Source of the DNA: Balanoglossus misakiensis
Lineage: Eukaryota > Hemichordata
DNA: 64,000 bases
Direction: 5' to 3'
Assembly (NCBI GenBank): GCA_040954595.2
Contig: CM082589.2
Location: 10,912,001-10,976,000 of the forward strand
Below, in pieces: positions 15,401-26,600 of this stretch (within the stretch, counting starts at the first letter, position 1; each line of letters starts with the position of its first letter). The position numbers and the translations under genes were made by a program. Below the pieces are notes generated by a model. It made no database searches. It was not told the DNA's origin and saw only the letters and a list, made by a program, of their open reading frames with translations.

Positions 15401-17511
15401 TACTGCAAAATCTCAAATTTTCGTCGATTTTTTAAAAAAATTGTTGAAAATCATCAAAAAATGACAAATTTTTGACTGCAAAATCTCAAAATTTCGTCGA
15501 TTTTTGAAAAAATATCATTGTTGAAAATCATCAAAAAATGACAAATTTTCGACTTTGCAAAATCTCAAAATTTCATCGATTTTTGAAAAAAATCATGGGT
15601 GAAAATCATCAAAAAATGACAAATTTTCGACTTTGCAAAATCTCAAAATTTCGTCGATTTTTGAAGAAAATCAAGGGTGAAAATCATCAAAAAATGACAA
15701 ATTTTCGACTTTGCAAAATCTCAAAATTTCGTCGATTTTTGAAAAAAATCATGGGGAAAATGATCAAAAAATGACAAATTTTCGACTGCAAAATTTCAAA
15801 ATTTCGTCAATTTTGAAAAAATCATGGGTGAAAATCATCAAAAAATGACAAATTTTCGACTGCAAAATCTCAAAATTTCGTCGATTTTTGAAAAAAAAAC
15901 GGGTGAAAATCATCAAAAAATTACAAATTTTCGACTGCAAAAACTCAAAATTTCGTCAATTTTGAAAAAAATCATGGGTGAAAATCATCAAAAAATGACA
16001 AATTTTCCTCTTTGCAAAATCTATAAATTTCGTCGATTTTTGAAAAATTTTCAACTTTGCAAAATCTCAAAATTTCGTCGATTTTTGAAAAAAATCATGG
16101 GGGAAAATCATCAAAAAATGACAAATTTTCGACTGCAAAATCTCAAAATTTCGTCGATTTTTGAAATAAATCATTGTTGAAAATTATCAAAAAATGACAA
16201 ATTTTCCTCTTTGCAAAATCTCAAAATTTCGTCGATTTTTTGAAAAAAGACGGGTGAAAATCATCTAAAAATGACAAATTTTCGACTTTGCAAAATCTCA
16301 AAATTTCGTTGATTTTTGAAAAAAATCATGGGGGAAAATCATCAAAGAATGACAAATTAACGACTACAAAATCTCAAAATTTCGTCGATTTGTGAAAAAA
16401 AATCATGGGTGAAAATCATCAAAAAATGACAAATTTTCGACTTTGCAAAATCTCAAAATTTTGCCAATTTTGAAAAAATCATGGGTGAAAATCATCAAAA
16501 AATGACAAATTTTTTACTGCAAAATCTCAAATTTTCGTCGATTTTTTAAAAAAATTGTTGAAAATCATCAAAAAATGACAAATTTTTGACTGCAAAATCT
16601 CAAAATTTCGTCGATTTTTGAAAAAAAATCATTGTTGAAAATCATCAAAAAATGACAAATTTTCCTCTTTGCAAAATCTCAAAATTTCGTCGATTTTTGA
16701 AAAAAGACATGGGTGAAAATCATCAAAAAATGACAAATTTTAGACTTTGCAAAATCTCAAAATTTCGTCGATTTTTGAAAAAAAATCATGGAGGAAAATC
16801 ATTAAAAAATGACAAATTTACGACTGCAAAATCTCAAAATTTCGTCGATTTGTGAAAAAAAATCATGGGTGAAAATCATCAAAAAATGACAAATTTTTGA
16901 CTGCAAAATCTCAAAATTTCGTCAATTTTTGAAAAAAATCATGGTTGAAAATCATCATGACAATGACAAATTTTCGACTTTGCAAAATCTCAAAATTTCG
17001 TCGATTTTGAAAAAAATCATGGGTTCGTCCATTTTTGAAAAAAAAACATTGGGTGAAAATCATCAAAAAATGACAAATTTTCGACTTCGCAAAATCTCAA
17101 AATTTCGTCGATTTTTGAAAAAAATCATGGGTGAAAATAATCAAAAAATGACAAATTTTCGACTTTGCAAAATCTCAAAATTTCGTCGATTTTTGAAAAA
17201 AATCATGGGGGAAAATCATCAAAAAATTACAAATTTTCGACTGCAAAATCTCAAAATTTCGTCAATTTTGAAAAAAATCATCGGTGAAAATCATCAAAAA
17301 ATTACAATTTTTTTACTGCAAAATCTCAAATTTTCGTCGATTTTTTAAAAAAATTGTTGAAAATCATCAAAAAATGACAAATTTTCCTCTTTTGCAAAAT
17401 CTCAAAATTTCGTCGATTTTTGAAAAAAGACGGGTGAAAATCATCAAAAAATGACAAATTTTCGACTTTGCAAAATCTGAAAATTTCGTCGATTTTTGAA
17501 AAAAATCATGG
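12476..17511. repeat. Divergent right-hand part of satellite 1
   Basis: Same monomer family but more heterogeneous, with many units lacking the CTTT of GACTTTGC and more point changes. It has its own higher-order pattern: a compound unit with CTATAAATTTCGTCG followed by GAAAAATTTTCAAC occurs near 14,180, 15,135 and 16,020 (spacings about 957 and 883 bp). Greater divergence toward the array edge is what unequal exchange predicts. Confidence 0.85.
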
Positions 17512-18125
17512 CAGGTGTCAAAGGTATCCCCCTGTATTTGGCATTTCATGATAGTTTCATCCCTCCAAATACCAAAGCTGCACCTGTACAACGGGATGAG
17601 ATATGGCACTGTATGACAGAGGTCATCAAAATCACCTTATACATTTGGGCAAAAACCAACTGACACTTACATTCGTCCCTGTGGAACAAAAACCACACCT
17701 ATCGCCCTGTTGGTTAGTGTCCAATTAAATGTACAAAATCAATGACTTAGGCAGGTGCAACAGGTGACCCCGCCTTTGGTATATCATTATGGTCCCATCC
17801 GTATATGCCCCCCCCCCCCAAGCCAAAGCTGCATGCATCTTCTGTAGATGCTCACTAAGCAAAAGTAGGTGAAAGGTCACATAAGGTCGCCCACAACTTG
17901 ACGGGAAAATCGGACTTCATATTGATCCATGTGCAACAAATACCACGCTACCACCCCTTTCATTGACCCCACAATTACGCATGCACATAATTATTGAGTT
18001 ACGCAGGTGTCACAGGTGACCCCCGAATCGGGTGTATTATTTTGGTCCCATACAGCTGCATGTAGCTGCGTGCCGTTACGGGCGACCTGATAACCCACAC
18101 GGCCACCTGCGGGCCGACCCCCATA
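17512..18125. repeat. Diverged ~245 bp tandem repeat, three copies
   Basis: Three diverged units begin GCAGGTG(T/C)(C/A)A(A/C)AGGT near 17,513, 17,752 and 18,003. Each continues with a GGTAT-like block, then TTTCATCCC/GGTCCCAT and CCAAAGCTGCA-type segments. Spacing is about 240-250 bp. No coding potential is evident. A poly-C run lies at about 17,808-17,820. Confidence 0.65.
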
Positions 18126-18180
18126 CTGAACGTCCAGTTGCAACATCACGACTGAAGTAGGAACTTTTGAACGGCAACGA

Positions 18181-18357
18181 AGCCTGATCTCTGATTATTG
18201 CTGGTACCAAACTCCCTTCGTGCAAGAAAATCACTGGTCTGCTGACGTATTTCAGGCAATTTCCCAAACTACTATCCACTACATGTGACTACAATGCTAA
18301 TGAAACCTCCCACAACATTAGCGACTTAGAGTCAAAGCCCACTGCCAGTGTAGCCGG
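18181..18357 (+). repeat. Left member of a direct repeat flanking the retroelement
   Basis: About 177 bp related to 21,563-21,742 in the same orientation, sharing GCCTGA, AATCACTGGTCTG, ACGTATTTCAG, CTGCTAATGA-like and CACAACAT blocks. Identity is moderate, with indels. The two members sit just outside the non-LTR element. They are much too long and diverged to be a target-site duplication, so the element more likely landed in or beside a pre-existing repeat. Confidence 0.6.
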
Positions 18358-18504
18358 GTTTGCGTAGACACATTTGAATGGCAACAGCTAACAAATAATA
18401 ACAATTCTTTATTTCAGACTTTAAAAAAAGTCCATATACCCAAAAGAGAGAAGAAAAAAAAACAATAATAATAATCTGACACTGAGACACACACAAAAAA
18501 AAAC

Positions 18505-21500
18505 TTACATGATATACAATTGCTTTCGCCAATGTTTGAAAAATATGCTGTCAGTCGCTCTATCTGATGAACAGATCGCATCAAGTAAAACATTAGAAGA
18601 ATTTTCGAGTCTACGCTTAAGATGGGTCCCTGGGATCTTTTTGCTCGTTGCTATGGGCCTTTATAGGACATTACACCCCGATTTGGACTAAGCCGTTTTC
18701 AGAGTCTAACAAGGGGCTGGTAACTAGTTGAAAATCTGCACGATTGTGAGCGCGCGCCCCCTGACGCCATTGATATGAAAATTAGCTAGGTCAAATTTCA
18801 AAAGCCTAAGGCTTTTTATTCCGTGACCTCAAAAACGAACTTGATACGTATTCATTAGTTGCTTGAACCAGGGAAGATCGTGACGGATTTTGTTTTCGAA
18901 TATTATCGTTGTATCCTAAGATTTCAGCATACCCGTACCACACCTGAAAAAGTCATCGATTTTGGGTGTTTTTGGACGCACTCTTCCACCGGTATCGCTT
19001 CTTAGCACGACGAAAACCGAAAAAACGATCCGTCACACTGTGCGGAAGTGCGTTCTCAACAAGCAGGTCAAATTTGACTGGCGTACGTGGCCTATGAAAA
19101 AAGACTTAGGGATTTTCGTGAACGGTACAAAATCTCTGTGTACAAAACATTGGATTTTTAGCGTTCGATCCAGTTACTGTGGTTACAGGACGCGCACGCT
19201 ATCGCTGACCGCTGCTTTGCCGTATTAGCGTGGCGGCCTATGGCCGGGTGGTAGCTGCCGTAAACATACTCGGACAGGGGGTGTGCACATAATCGTGCAG
19301 ATTTTCAACTAGTTACCAGCCCCTTGTTAGACTCTGAAAACGGCTTAGTCCAAATCGGGGTGTAATGTCCTATAAAGGCCCACAGCAACGAGCAAAAAGA
19401 TCCCAGGGACCCATCTTAAAACTGTACATATTGCGTCTAAAAACTTCACCAAGTGACAATACATGTACATGGTTTGTAGCAAACATACCCGATGCACAGC
19501 AAAATGGCGGAAGACCGAGAAATCTTCTGCAAACATTATTGTACATAGTTTTAAATTTTTTCATCGGTTTAACTTTAAAGGATGCCCACAAACTGCAACA
19601 GTAAATATTACTACAATATGCCAAAAATAAAACTTTCTTCACATCTTGACTACAATGTTGAAAATGTCTCAATAGCATGTTTGCTCTTACACAAAATGCT
19701 CTTCTCTGTCGTTCAATATCTTCATTATCACAACCATCACAAGATATAACATGGCCCAGATAGGTGTGTACAGGTACAAACTTTAAAGTGATGTCATTAA
19801 GTTTAACCGAAGGAATTCTTTGAACGCTCATATTCTTCCCATTAAAAAGCATGCACACAGTTTTACTAGAATTATAAATGATATCATAATCCTTGCCATA
19901 AATTTCACAAATTCTAAGAAGACGGCGTAGACCCTTAATACTTGGACTGAGTAGAGTCATGTCGTCAGCGTAACCTAAAGTGTTAGCGCTGACACCACAC
20001 ATGGTACAGCTAACTTTGGCTTTACAGAGTGCATTGATAATATCATCAATGTAGACATTAAAAAGATAGGGAGAGAGTACCCCCCCCTTGTCTTACACCG
20101 TTAGAAACAGAAAACAACTCTGAGGTTTCATTACCCCACAACACAGTAAACAATTGATTTCTGTACCATTAATATAAAATTCGTACAGCATACAAGGGAA
20201 CATTCCTGTCGATGTGCTTGTTAATTATAACCAGTTTAAAGTGATTAACTCTGTCAAAAGCTTTTGAAGCATCCAGAAAACAAGTAAACACTGGTCTTCC
20301 ATTGCTGGTGTAGTAGCTAATGATTTCTTTAAATGCAAATAAACACAGGTCAGTTGAATGTTCTCGCTTGAAACCAAATTGTAAATAATGAGAGGTAAGA
20401 AACTCCTCACAACGAGAAAGTAAAATATGCTCAAAAACTTTAGAGAAAACAGTTGCTAGTGCTATCGGCCGGTAGTTACTGGCATCACTACAAAGCTTAG
20501 TTTTATCCTTAATAATTGGAACTAAATTAACATTGATAGCCTCAGTTGGCAGGTAACCATGAACAATCATTGCATTAATACAACAAGTCAAAAAGGGTAA
20601 AATAGAGGAGTCTGAGAATTTGAGGTGCTCAGCTAAAATATTGTCAATGCCAGCTGTCTTACCATCAGGTAACTTATGTATAGCAGAAATTACTTCGTCT
20701 TCAGAAACATACATATCAGAAGAAAATTTAACATACTTCATTTTCTCCTCGATGTCATTTTTACCAGTCTGAGCCTGGACAGAATTCAAAATATCACTGA
20801 AATGCTTGTGCCACATAATTGCAATTTCACTCTCACCAGTCGCTCCACCTACAGTGTCAGAAAGCGGCGTTTTTCTGCTAGTTTGCTTTCTGACTTCCTC
20901 CCAGAAGTCGTTCTGTTTGTGGCAGCGTAAATTATCAGCCATCTTGTCAGCCCTATTTTGATTCTCAATCTTTTTACAAGCACGTAAAGCATACTAAAAA
21001 CGAGCTCTGGAAGATTTCATGGTTTCAAAAAGCGGGCCTTGTTTAGGTTAACCCACATTAACCCATAATAAAAACATGGAACGGGCATAGTCGTGACTTT
21101 CTTTTACAAAATCGTTCCAGCCAGGCACAACATGAACTTTCTGGTGAAACTTACGTCTAATGGTATCTTTTGCAGCACAATTCAATGCGTCCACAATACT
21201 ACTATAACAAGTATCAATTGCCTGTAAATGCGAAGGGTCTGTACAGTTCACATTAGTGCAGAATAACTCTTCGGATAAATTAATCTTATCAATCTTGGCT
21301 TTGGTACAACCGGTGTAGGCGGATATATTCTGCTGTGACAATTTTTTCCAATCAACTCGAAAATTACATTGCTTGAAGGAACTACTGCTGAAGCTTTCAT
21401 CAGCAGAAGTGTTGAAATGAACCTCTATTGAAACAGGAATATGGTCGGAGTCAACAACATTGCAAAGACTCGAAATTGAAAGAACATTGCTATGAGAAAT

Positions 21501-21530
21501 TTCAGTGGTAACACAGTAGTCAATCCAAAC
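18505..21530 (-). pseudogene. Decayed endonuclease-reverse transcriptase ORF
   Basis: The endonuclease tail shows IDYCVTT followed by SDHIPV (SDH catalytic motif, about 21,430-21,530). A linker with VVPGWN and a later W follows. RT motifs then appear in order: NYRPIAL (about 20,470), QFGFK then FLDASKAFDRVNH (about 20,250-20,390), GVRQGG.LSPYL (about 20,080) and the catalytic YADD (about 19,965). The C-terminus FFKHWRKQLY ends at a TAA at 18,505-18,507, beyond the inserted element. Damage: in-frame stops at 21,048-21,050, 20,994-20,996 and 20,169-20,171, and an 8-base G run at about 20,081-20,088 where 7 would keep frame. The fingers and palm regions are recognisable, so decay is fairly recent. 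The homopolymer shift could be a sequencing error; the three stops are less likely to be. Confidence 0.88.
18617..19419. mobile_element. TTAA-flanked element with 125 bp terminal inverted repeats (piggyBac-like, non-autonomous)
   Basis: TTAA at 18,617-18,620 and 19,416-19,419 bracket a 795 bp element. Its ends, GATGGGTCCCTGGGATC and the complement, extend as nearly perfect inverted repeats over 18,621-18,745 and 19,291-19,415. TTAA duplication is characteristic of piggyBac-type transposition. The ~545 bp interior has no recognisable transposase, so the copy would need a transposase in trans. It lies inside the reverse transcriptase ORF. Joining the flanks at a single TTAA keeps the RT frame (SFK then RRLE), which independently supports the boundaries. 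Confidence 0.88.
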
Positions 21531-21562
21531 TCAGCGTAATTCAATAAAACGCCCTAACACAG

Positions 21563-21742
21563 CCTGAACTCCGATAATGTGTTGTCCCAAAATTCATTCC
21601 GTGGAAAATAATCACTGGTCTGTTTACGTATTTCAGCCGATTTTCCAAGGACTACTGCAACCCGCCAGAAGTGAGTAGCCTGCTAATGAGATCTCCACAA
21701 CATAACGTAATGACGGTCAAAGTCCGATGCCCCAGTGTCCGT
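21563..21742 (+). repeat. Right member of the direct repeat flanking the retroelement
   Basis: Diverged match to 18,181-18,357 in the same orientation (shared AATCACTGGTCTG, ACGTATTTCAG, CTGCTAATGA). It lies just upstream of the truncated 5' end of the minus-strand LINE. No gene is seen. Confidence 0.6.
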
Positions 21743-22240
21743 CCTCAGCCCACCAAAAAAAGCGAAAAAATATTACAAAAACCTTCTTCTCAAAATCGAC
21801 GTGGCCTAGGACCTTGAAATTTGGCACAGGGGATTTTGGCCACATGGTCTACAAAAATCGCGAAAAGAATGTACATGCCCCCATTAACGTGCAAATTAGG
21901 TCAATTTGAAAATTTCGCTCGATTATAGCAACAAAGTCACGTGACTAATTACAAATTCAAAGGGCTGGTGCACCAGTACTATGGGCCCCAACCACCGTGC
22001 CAAATTTGGAAGGCGCACCTGCCGGAATTTCAGAGAAAAACGGGCGCAAAAAAACGACTCAAGAAGAAAGAAGACAAACTCCAGCAATAACAGAAGGGGA
22101 CCAAGCGCCTGAGGGCTCTTGGTCCCCTAAATATGGGACTAAACTTGACAGATACCCGGAATATTTTCCTATTCAGGATACCTGGTTGCATTTCCACCTA
22201 AAGGCGTCCTATTGGCGTGGAAATTGTATAACTTGAAATC
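21743..22240. repeat. Probable dispersed repeat with a terminal-type hairpin
   Basis: Non-coding sequence with phrases such as CCTTGAAATTTGGCACA and CCAAATTTGGAAGG, resembling repeat text elsewhere in the window. At 22,096-22,127 a perfect 10 bp stem (GGGGACCAAG / CTTGGTCCCC) encloses a 12-base loop. The general look matches repeats ending in GGTCCC hairpins near 60.3, 62.3 and 62.8 kb, but no full alignment is evident by eye. Confidence 0.45.
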
Positions 22241-22244
22241 GTTT

Positions 22245-22860
22245 GACTGGGTGATAGGTATTAATATCTTATGATGTTATAAAACACTTGGCTCGCCGAA
22301 GGTATGGACCGATTATAGCGTCAGTCGTGTCATACAATCTATATGAACGTCATGGGTCAATAAACTTGATGGTCCAATAAAATTCAATGGTTAGTAAAAC
22401 TATTGTGTCCAATGTCTGCAGAGTATACTGGCTGCAACATGTGTATGAGTCAGGATTAATGTCTGTAGCCATCAACCCAAAAGGTGAACGTCCTATTCTC
22501 ACTAACTTAAATAGGTTTTGCGACCTAGTTGAGTTATAAAAACCTTATGATAAAGTCGACACAATTTCAAGATGACGATGTGCAAATGAGAGTTCATAAG
22601 CTAAAGTAAAGTTCAATGAATTCTATACAAAGTTGAAAAAAGATTGTTTACTAAAGGAAGACATGAAAAAACTGATATCGTCTCTTCATATTCGTACATG
22701 TCCAACTGTTGTGATTTGACCCCTCCCCCCCCCAGGACATGGTACATGAAGCTATTACTTAGTACACACTTAAACAATTGGCATTTGAAGTGCCTTGCTT
22801 GACAGTGTTTAATGCGGTGGTCAGTTGCGTTTATCTCTCGCCACTTCATGCATCATGTCG
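22245..22860. other. No feature recognised
   Basis: Unique-looking AT-rich sequence. I found no exon with plausible splice sites and no clear repeat. A C-run occurs at about 22,722-22,733. Confidence 0.5.
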
Positions 22861-22862
22861 CC

Positions 22863-23163
22863 TTAAAGGGGCAAACTCTCTCTCCCGTCGCCCTTTTCTA
22901 TTAATAATGTTTGATACAAGACACCGTTTATATTAATGGGCATGTGTATATGTAGTGAATGAACGTTCAACCACACACAACTTCCATCCTGCTTGTATGA
23001 TATGAGAGTAAAAACTCGCCCAAAATGAATAAATGGTAGAGACCGATTTTTCAGTTTGGCGAGTTTTCGCTCTCGTGTCTACATGCGGGATGGAAGGTGT
23101 GTGCGGTTGAACGTTGCATCACTATATATCCACATTTACATTAACATAAACGGTGTTTTGTAT
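22863..23163. mobile_element. MITE family A, copy 1 (right end replaced)
   Basis: Starts TTAAAGGGGCAAACTCTCTC and carries the family interior: TTTGATACAAGACACCG, GAACGTTCAACCACAC, a central inverted block around AAAATGAATAAATGG, then GGATGGAAGG and ATAAACGGTGTTTTGTAT. Intact copies end in an inverted CTTTGTCCCTTTAA. This one breaks at about 23,163 into another repeat (TGTCATTTCTTTTAATCG). Almost the entire element is self-complementary. Confidence 0.8.
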
Positions 23164-23440
23164 TGTCATTTCTTTTAATCGTGGATTTTCGTTTCTGATT
23201 TGTATGTATAATGAAAATCCATTTTGGGTCACTGCACTTGTTTTCGACTTTAAACAAGGCCGTGAATTTAGTCGATAATTGAAGAAAACTGCTGACGGTC
23301 AGCATTTTCTACCAATGGTTTGCCTATGGATACAATATTGAACAAAGTTTATCTCAAAATAGACCGTGGTGAATTTATTTTGATTTGTCGGAGCTATGTG
23401 TAAAATTTCCTGAAAATGACAATAATAGAAGGGAGTTTTC
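23164..23440. repeat. Dispersed repeat (family H), copy 1
   Basis: Starts TGTCATTTCTTTTAATCG. Related segments occur at 41,232-41,385 (same strand) and about 42,436-42,768 (opposite strand), sharing GAATTTAGTCGATAATTGAA and TATGTATAATGAAAAT. This copy and the 42.4 kb copy also share ACCAATGGTTTG and TTTATCTCAAAATAGA. It directly abuts the broken end of MITE A copy 1. No coding potential is seen. Confidence 0.65.
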
Positions 23441-23557
23441 TAACTATTCTCCATGTACTCCTATGGGAAGAGACACAGGCGCACTGTTTACCAGTTGACG
23501 TTCTGCGCGTACATCATTGAGTGTACTGGCAGCTAACTTATTGTTTATTTGTAACAG

Positions 23558-23615
23558 CAATTGGATCTTGGAGCACTGTTTGGAACACCCTTTGTGAAAT
23601 ATGAATGTCCAGAAG
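23558..23615 (+). CDS. Exon: start of the C-type lectin domain (FGTPFVKYECPEG)
   Basis: After a TTTGTAACAG acceptor, 58 bp in phase 0 read QLDLGALFGTPFVKYECPE plus the first base of a glycine codon; a GTAAG donor follows. The CPEG is the usual lead-in to a C-type lectin domain and continues as GYQLRG in the next exon. This is the most upstream exon I can support. A preceding exon with a signal peptide is expected but not found. Confidence 0.7.
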
Positions 23616-26600
23616 GTAAGTTGAATTGACCCTAGCCCTTTCACCAACATGGTTCAGTCAAAACCAATTGTTTTCTATGGTAATGTTGGACCTCTAAAGA
23701 GGAAACGGGGGGGGGGGGTGATGAAAGGTTTAAGACTTACAGATCACAACTTAAATAGCCATTCAGAAAGAGGCTTAGAGTGGAGTATCAAATCGGACGA
23801 TACCACTGACTGGTGGAGGAAGACAAAATAAGCAAACTGAGTAGATGAGTGCTCAGATTTCTTCAGAGGACCAAACGTTTCAAAGAATTATACGTGACAA
23901 TCCATGCCTGGTCCGTCAGTAGATATAAACAGAACATTGTGGCTGTATTCATTAAAGGGACAAAGTCTCTCTCTCGCTGCCCTTTTTCCATTAATTATGT
24001 TTGATACAAGACTGCGTTTATATTATTCTACATGTGGATATAGTGAATCAACGTTCAACCATACACACCTTCCACTCCGCTTGTATAGACACGAGAGTTT
24101 TAAAAAGTCGCCAAAATGAATAAACGGTCTCTACCATTTATTCATTTCGGGCGGGTTTTTACTCTCGTATCATACAAGCGGGATGGAAGTTGTGTGTGGT
24201 TGAACGTTCATTCACTAACATAAACGGTGTCTTGTATCATGTCCCTTTAACACTTTTGAAGCATTTTACTAATGCTAACATGACTAGACCAATTGAATGA
24301 TGTTACATTGCAGGTTATCAACTCAGAGGGGCGTCTTGTTATAAAGCGGTACCTGACAAACAATCAGCTGGCAACGCTGAAAATACCTGTCAGTCGTAAG
24401 TATGAAAGTATACATCATTTGAGTAGAATTTTATGGGAGATCCTAACAAGGCTTGGACATGTCACGCACAAATACAAAGGGCGCGTATAAAGACAGACAA
24501 AACCTCGCTTAGTGTGAGGTGTTCAGCGATTGCATCTGATAAGTCGAAAATGCTTGATCACGTGTCATGTTCAGTTGGGAAATTGGATATGTCTCAGGCC
24601 AAAAAAACTAATATGTGCTATTCCGATTACATGGTTTTCAAAAATAGGGTAGGTAGAAAGGGACATTTTTTTATTTTTCAATTTTTTTATATCTTTGGCC
24701 GTCGTAGTGTAGAAGAATGACATCATAGTTCTTGCGTGATTCTCGCAATTTTCATGAATTGTTGTATATTTGACATCGTTATTTTTACTTCCGGTTTACG
24801 AAGATCTAAACTGTTTTGGGTCGGCGGGCTAAAATTAGGGTAGTTCGGGTAATCGTTATGACATTGGGAGCTACGGCTGCAAAGCCATGTGTCTCGTGCG
24901 AAAAGGGCCCTTAACCTTTTGCAATATTTAACAGCAAACAACAGACAGTTTTGAGAATAAAAGGTTTCCGTCGTGTCTGACTTTCATATCGCATTAATAG
25001 CATATCCCTAAATTTAAAGAAATTAGGAGAGACAGAGTGAAACAGGCAGAGTGGCAGACAGACACAAGCAGACAGACAGAGCAACATTCATCAGTAGAGA
25101 CACTCATCGGTCGCTCGCTCGCTCGCTCGCTCACTCTCTCTCTCAGAGAGAGGGGGCAGACAGTCAGACAGACCGACGTTGACAGACAGTCAGTAAGTCA
25201 GTCAGCCAGTTAATCAGTCAGTCAGACGTCAAAGACACAGTGACACAAACACAGCGAGGGAGACAACAGGACCTTTCATGCTTAAACCCCTGTTCTTCTG
25301 TTATAAACTTTGAAAACCGTTCGTTTTCAGACTGCAGATTGCTCGAATAACGCGACACACTGCCGAAACAATAAAACAAATACTAGTGGGAGCTCATAAA
25401 ATAAAATCGCTCAACCATTCCGTCGTCCTGAGTGACCTCAGCCACATTAATTCCGACGTCTTTTTAGGGTCATGAAAAAAGTCACAAATAAGGTATTTCC
25501 CCTAGGTCCACCTGAAGCAAAAAGTTTTCGTTTCGACTCCATCATTCCGAATAGTAAGAAAGCAACAAAATTGAAAAGACAGATGTAAAATGCACTCTCT
25601 CTCACGTGGTAACGTTTGTAACTATGGCAATCACGGTACGTGTTCAGTACACAGACAGGGAGAAAAGTTTCTCCATGCAATACATGTGTTCAGTAAGGTT
25701 TGACCTTGGTTTTACATTGTACCATGATCGCCGCTTTCTAAGCATGGATGAACGACGGCGGTCAGACCCAATCGAACCCTTTCATGTCAGATGACCACGG
25801 TATCTCCACTGTGAGATGACATTTGACAAACCATTTGATTTCAACAAAATCTTCGCGTCGTCAACGCGTCGCATACCAGTCGCATATCGGTATTTACCCA
25901 ATCATAAAAGTTGGAAATTCGGGAGACTCGATCTGCAACCAAGTTGAGAGTAAATTTTGACGTTTGACTATTGGCAAGTAAACAGGTTACACAATGACTT
26001 GTCGGTTTTTCCTCCGTCATGGTCGTTCTCGACCCAAGTCCCCCCTCCCAATGTCCTTCCTTGACATTTAGACACACCTTGCGGTATGACCTTGGTGGTC
26101 ATGTGCAATTAGTTTTCTTGTATAAAAGCTTTTCATGCCGGGGTAGACGACTTGTGCGTGGATCATCAACATTTCAGTGATATTTCAACGCAAAGTTTTA
26201 GCAATATTAAGAAAACAGGTAGTGAGGTGTCAAATGCATATCAATGTACGAAAATTAGGTCAAGCCACCCGACAGCAACCGCTTTCACACAGTGTCGGAC
26301 GTTGCACGGAATGTGAAACGTTACACTGCTTCGGCCGTTCACATGCACCTGGGCGTGGGTTTGATTGATGGTCAAACGCCCCCACTTACTTTGGGCGTTT
26401 TCAATGGTAAATGTGTCGTATTGATCAAAACCTTGCCGTAAACACATTTTTTTTTGCTGAATCAACATTCAGAGTTCAGCCGTCTAGTTAACGAAGTATT
26501 GAAGTAAGCCACTTGTTCATCATTTTTTGTCTGTCAAACGTGTTTATTCGGACAGGGACCGGCCGCCGATGAGGGGTTTAGGGAGCCCACACGTACACTC

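Larger units (their letters stand above)
1..17511. repeat. AT-rich satellite array, ~78 bp monomer
   Basis: Head-to-tail array of a ~78 bp monomer, seen as regular recurrence of GGTGAAAATCATCAAAAAAT, TTTGCAAAATCTCAAAATTT and CGTCGATTTTTGAAAAAA. It starts before the window and stops abruptly near 17,511, where AAAAATCATGG joins unrelated GCAGGTGTCAAAGG sequence. Roughly 220 monomer equivalents fit. Variants include a shortened unit that skips the central TTTGC...CGTCGA block and units lacking the CTTT of GACTTTGC. Each monomer carries an imperfect inverted repeat (GACAAATTTT ... AAAATTTCGTC, one bulged base). Because 78 is a multiple of three, stop-free frames of 60-140 codons appear on both strands. 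I read these as a by-product and not as genes. No CENP-B-like box was seen; a centromeric or heterochromatic role is possible but untested. Confidence 0.97.
18394..21535 (-). mobile_element. 5'-truncated non-LTR retrotransposon (Jockey/CR1-group-like), split by a TTAA element
   Basis: Read on the minus strand, the copy starts inside the apurinic-type endonuclease domain near 21,530, runs through a linker and a reverse transcriptase domain, and ends in an A/T-rich 3' tail containing AATAAAGAATTGTTATTATT near 18,394-18,414. No LTRs are seen. The 5' truncation is typical of LINE insertion. A 795 bp inverted-repeat element interrupts the 3' coding end at 18,617-19,419. Nonsense codons and a frameshift show it is dead. 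I cannot assign the clade exactly; the RT motifs and short C-terminus suggest a Jockey/CR1/L2-group element. Confidence 0.88.

Noticed and set aside
59-17348. Dozens of 60-140 codon open frames on both strands in satellite 1
   Set aside because: They are translations of the 78 bp monomer, recur in every copy, are open on both strands and contain no domain.
1-17511. CRISPR-like array
   Set aside because: Repeats are directly adjacent variants of one monomer without unique spacers, in an intron-bearing animal genome.
1-17511. CENP-B box in satellite 1
   Set aside because: The TTCG....A..CGGG pattern is not present; the only TTCG words continue as TTCGTCGATTTTTG or TTCGACTTTGC.
18746-19290. 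Transposase gene inside the 18.6 kb TTAA element
   Set aside because: The interior is only ~545 bp. Its longest frame (18,962-19,228) shows no recognisable motif and there is no catalytic DDD context.
26110-26220. Possible promoter (GTATAAAAGC) and first exon ending AACAGGTAGTGAG
   Set aside because: An isolated TATA-like string within an intron; no open frame or downstream exon follows.
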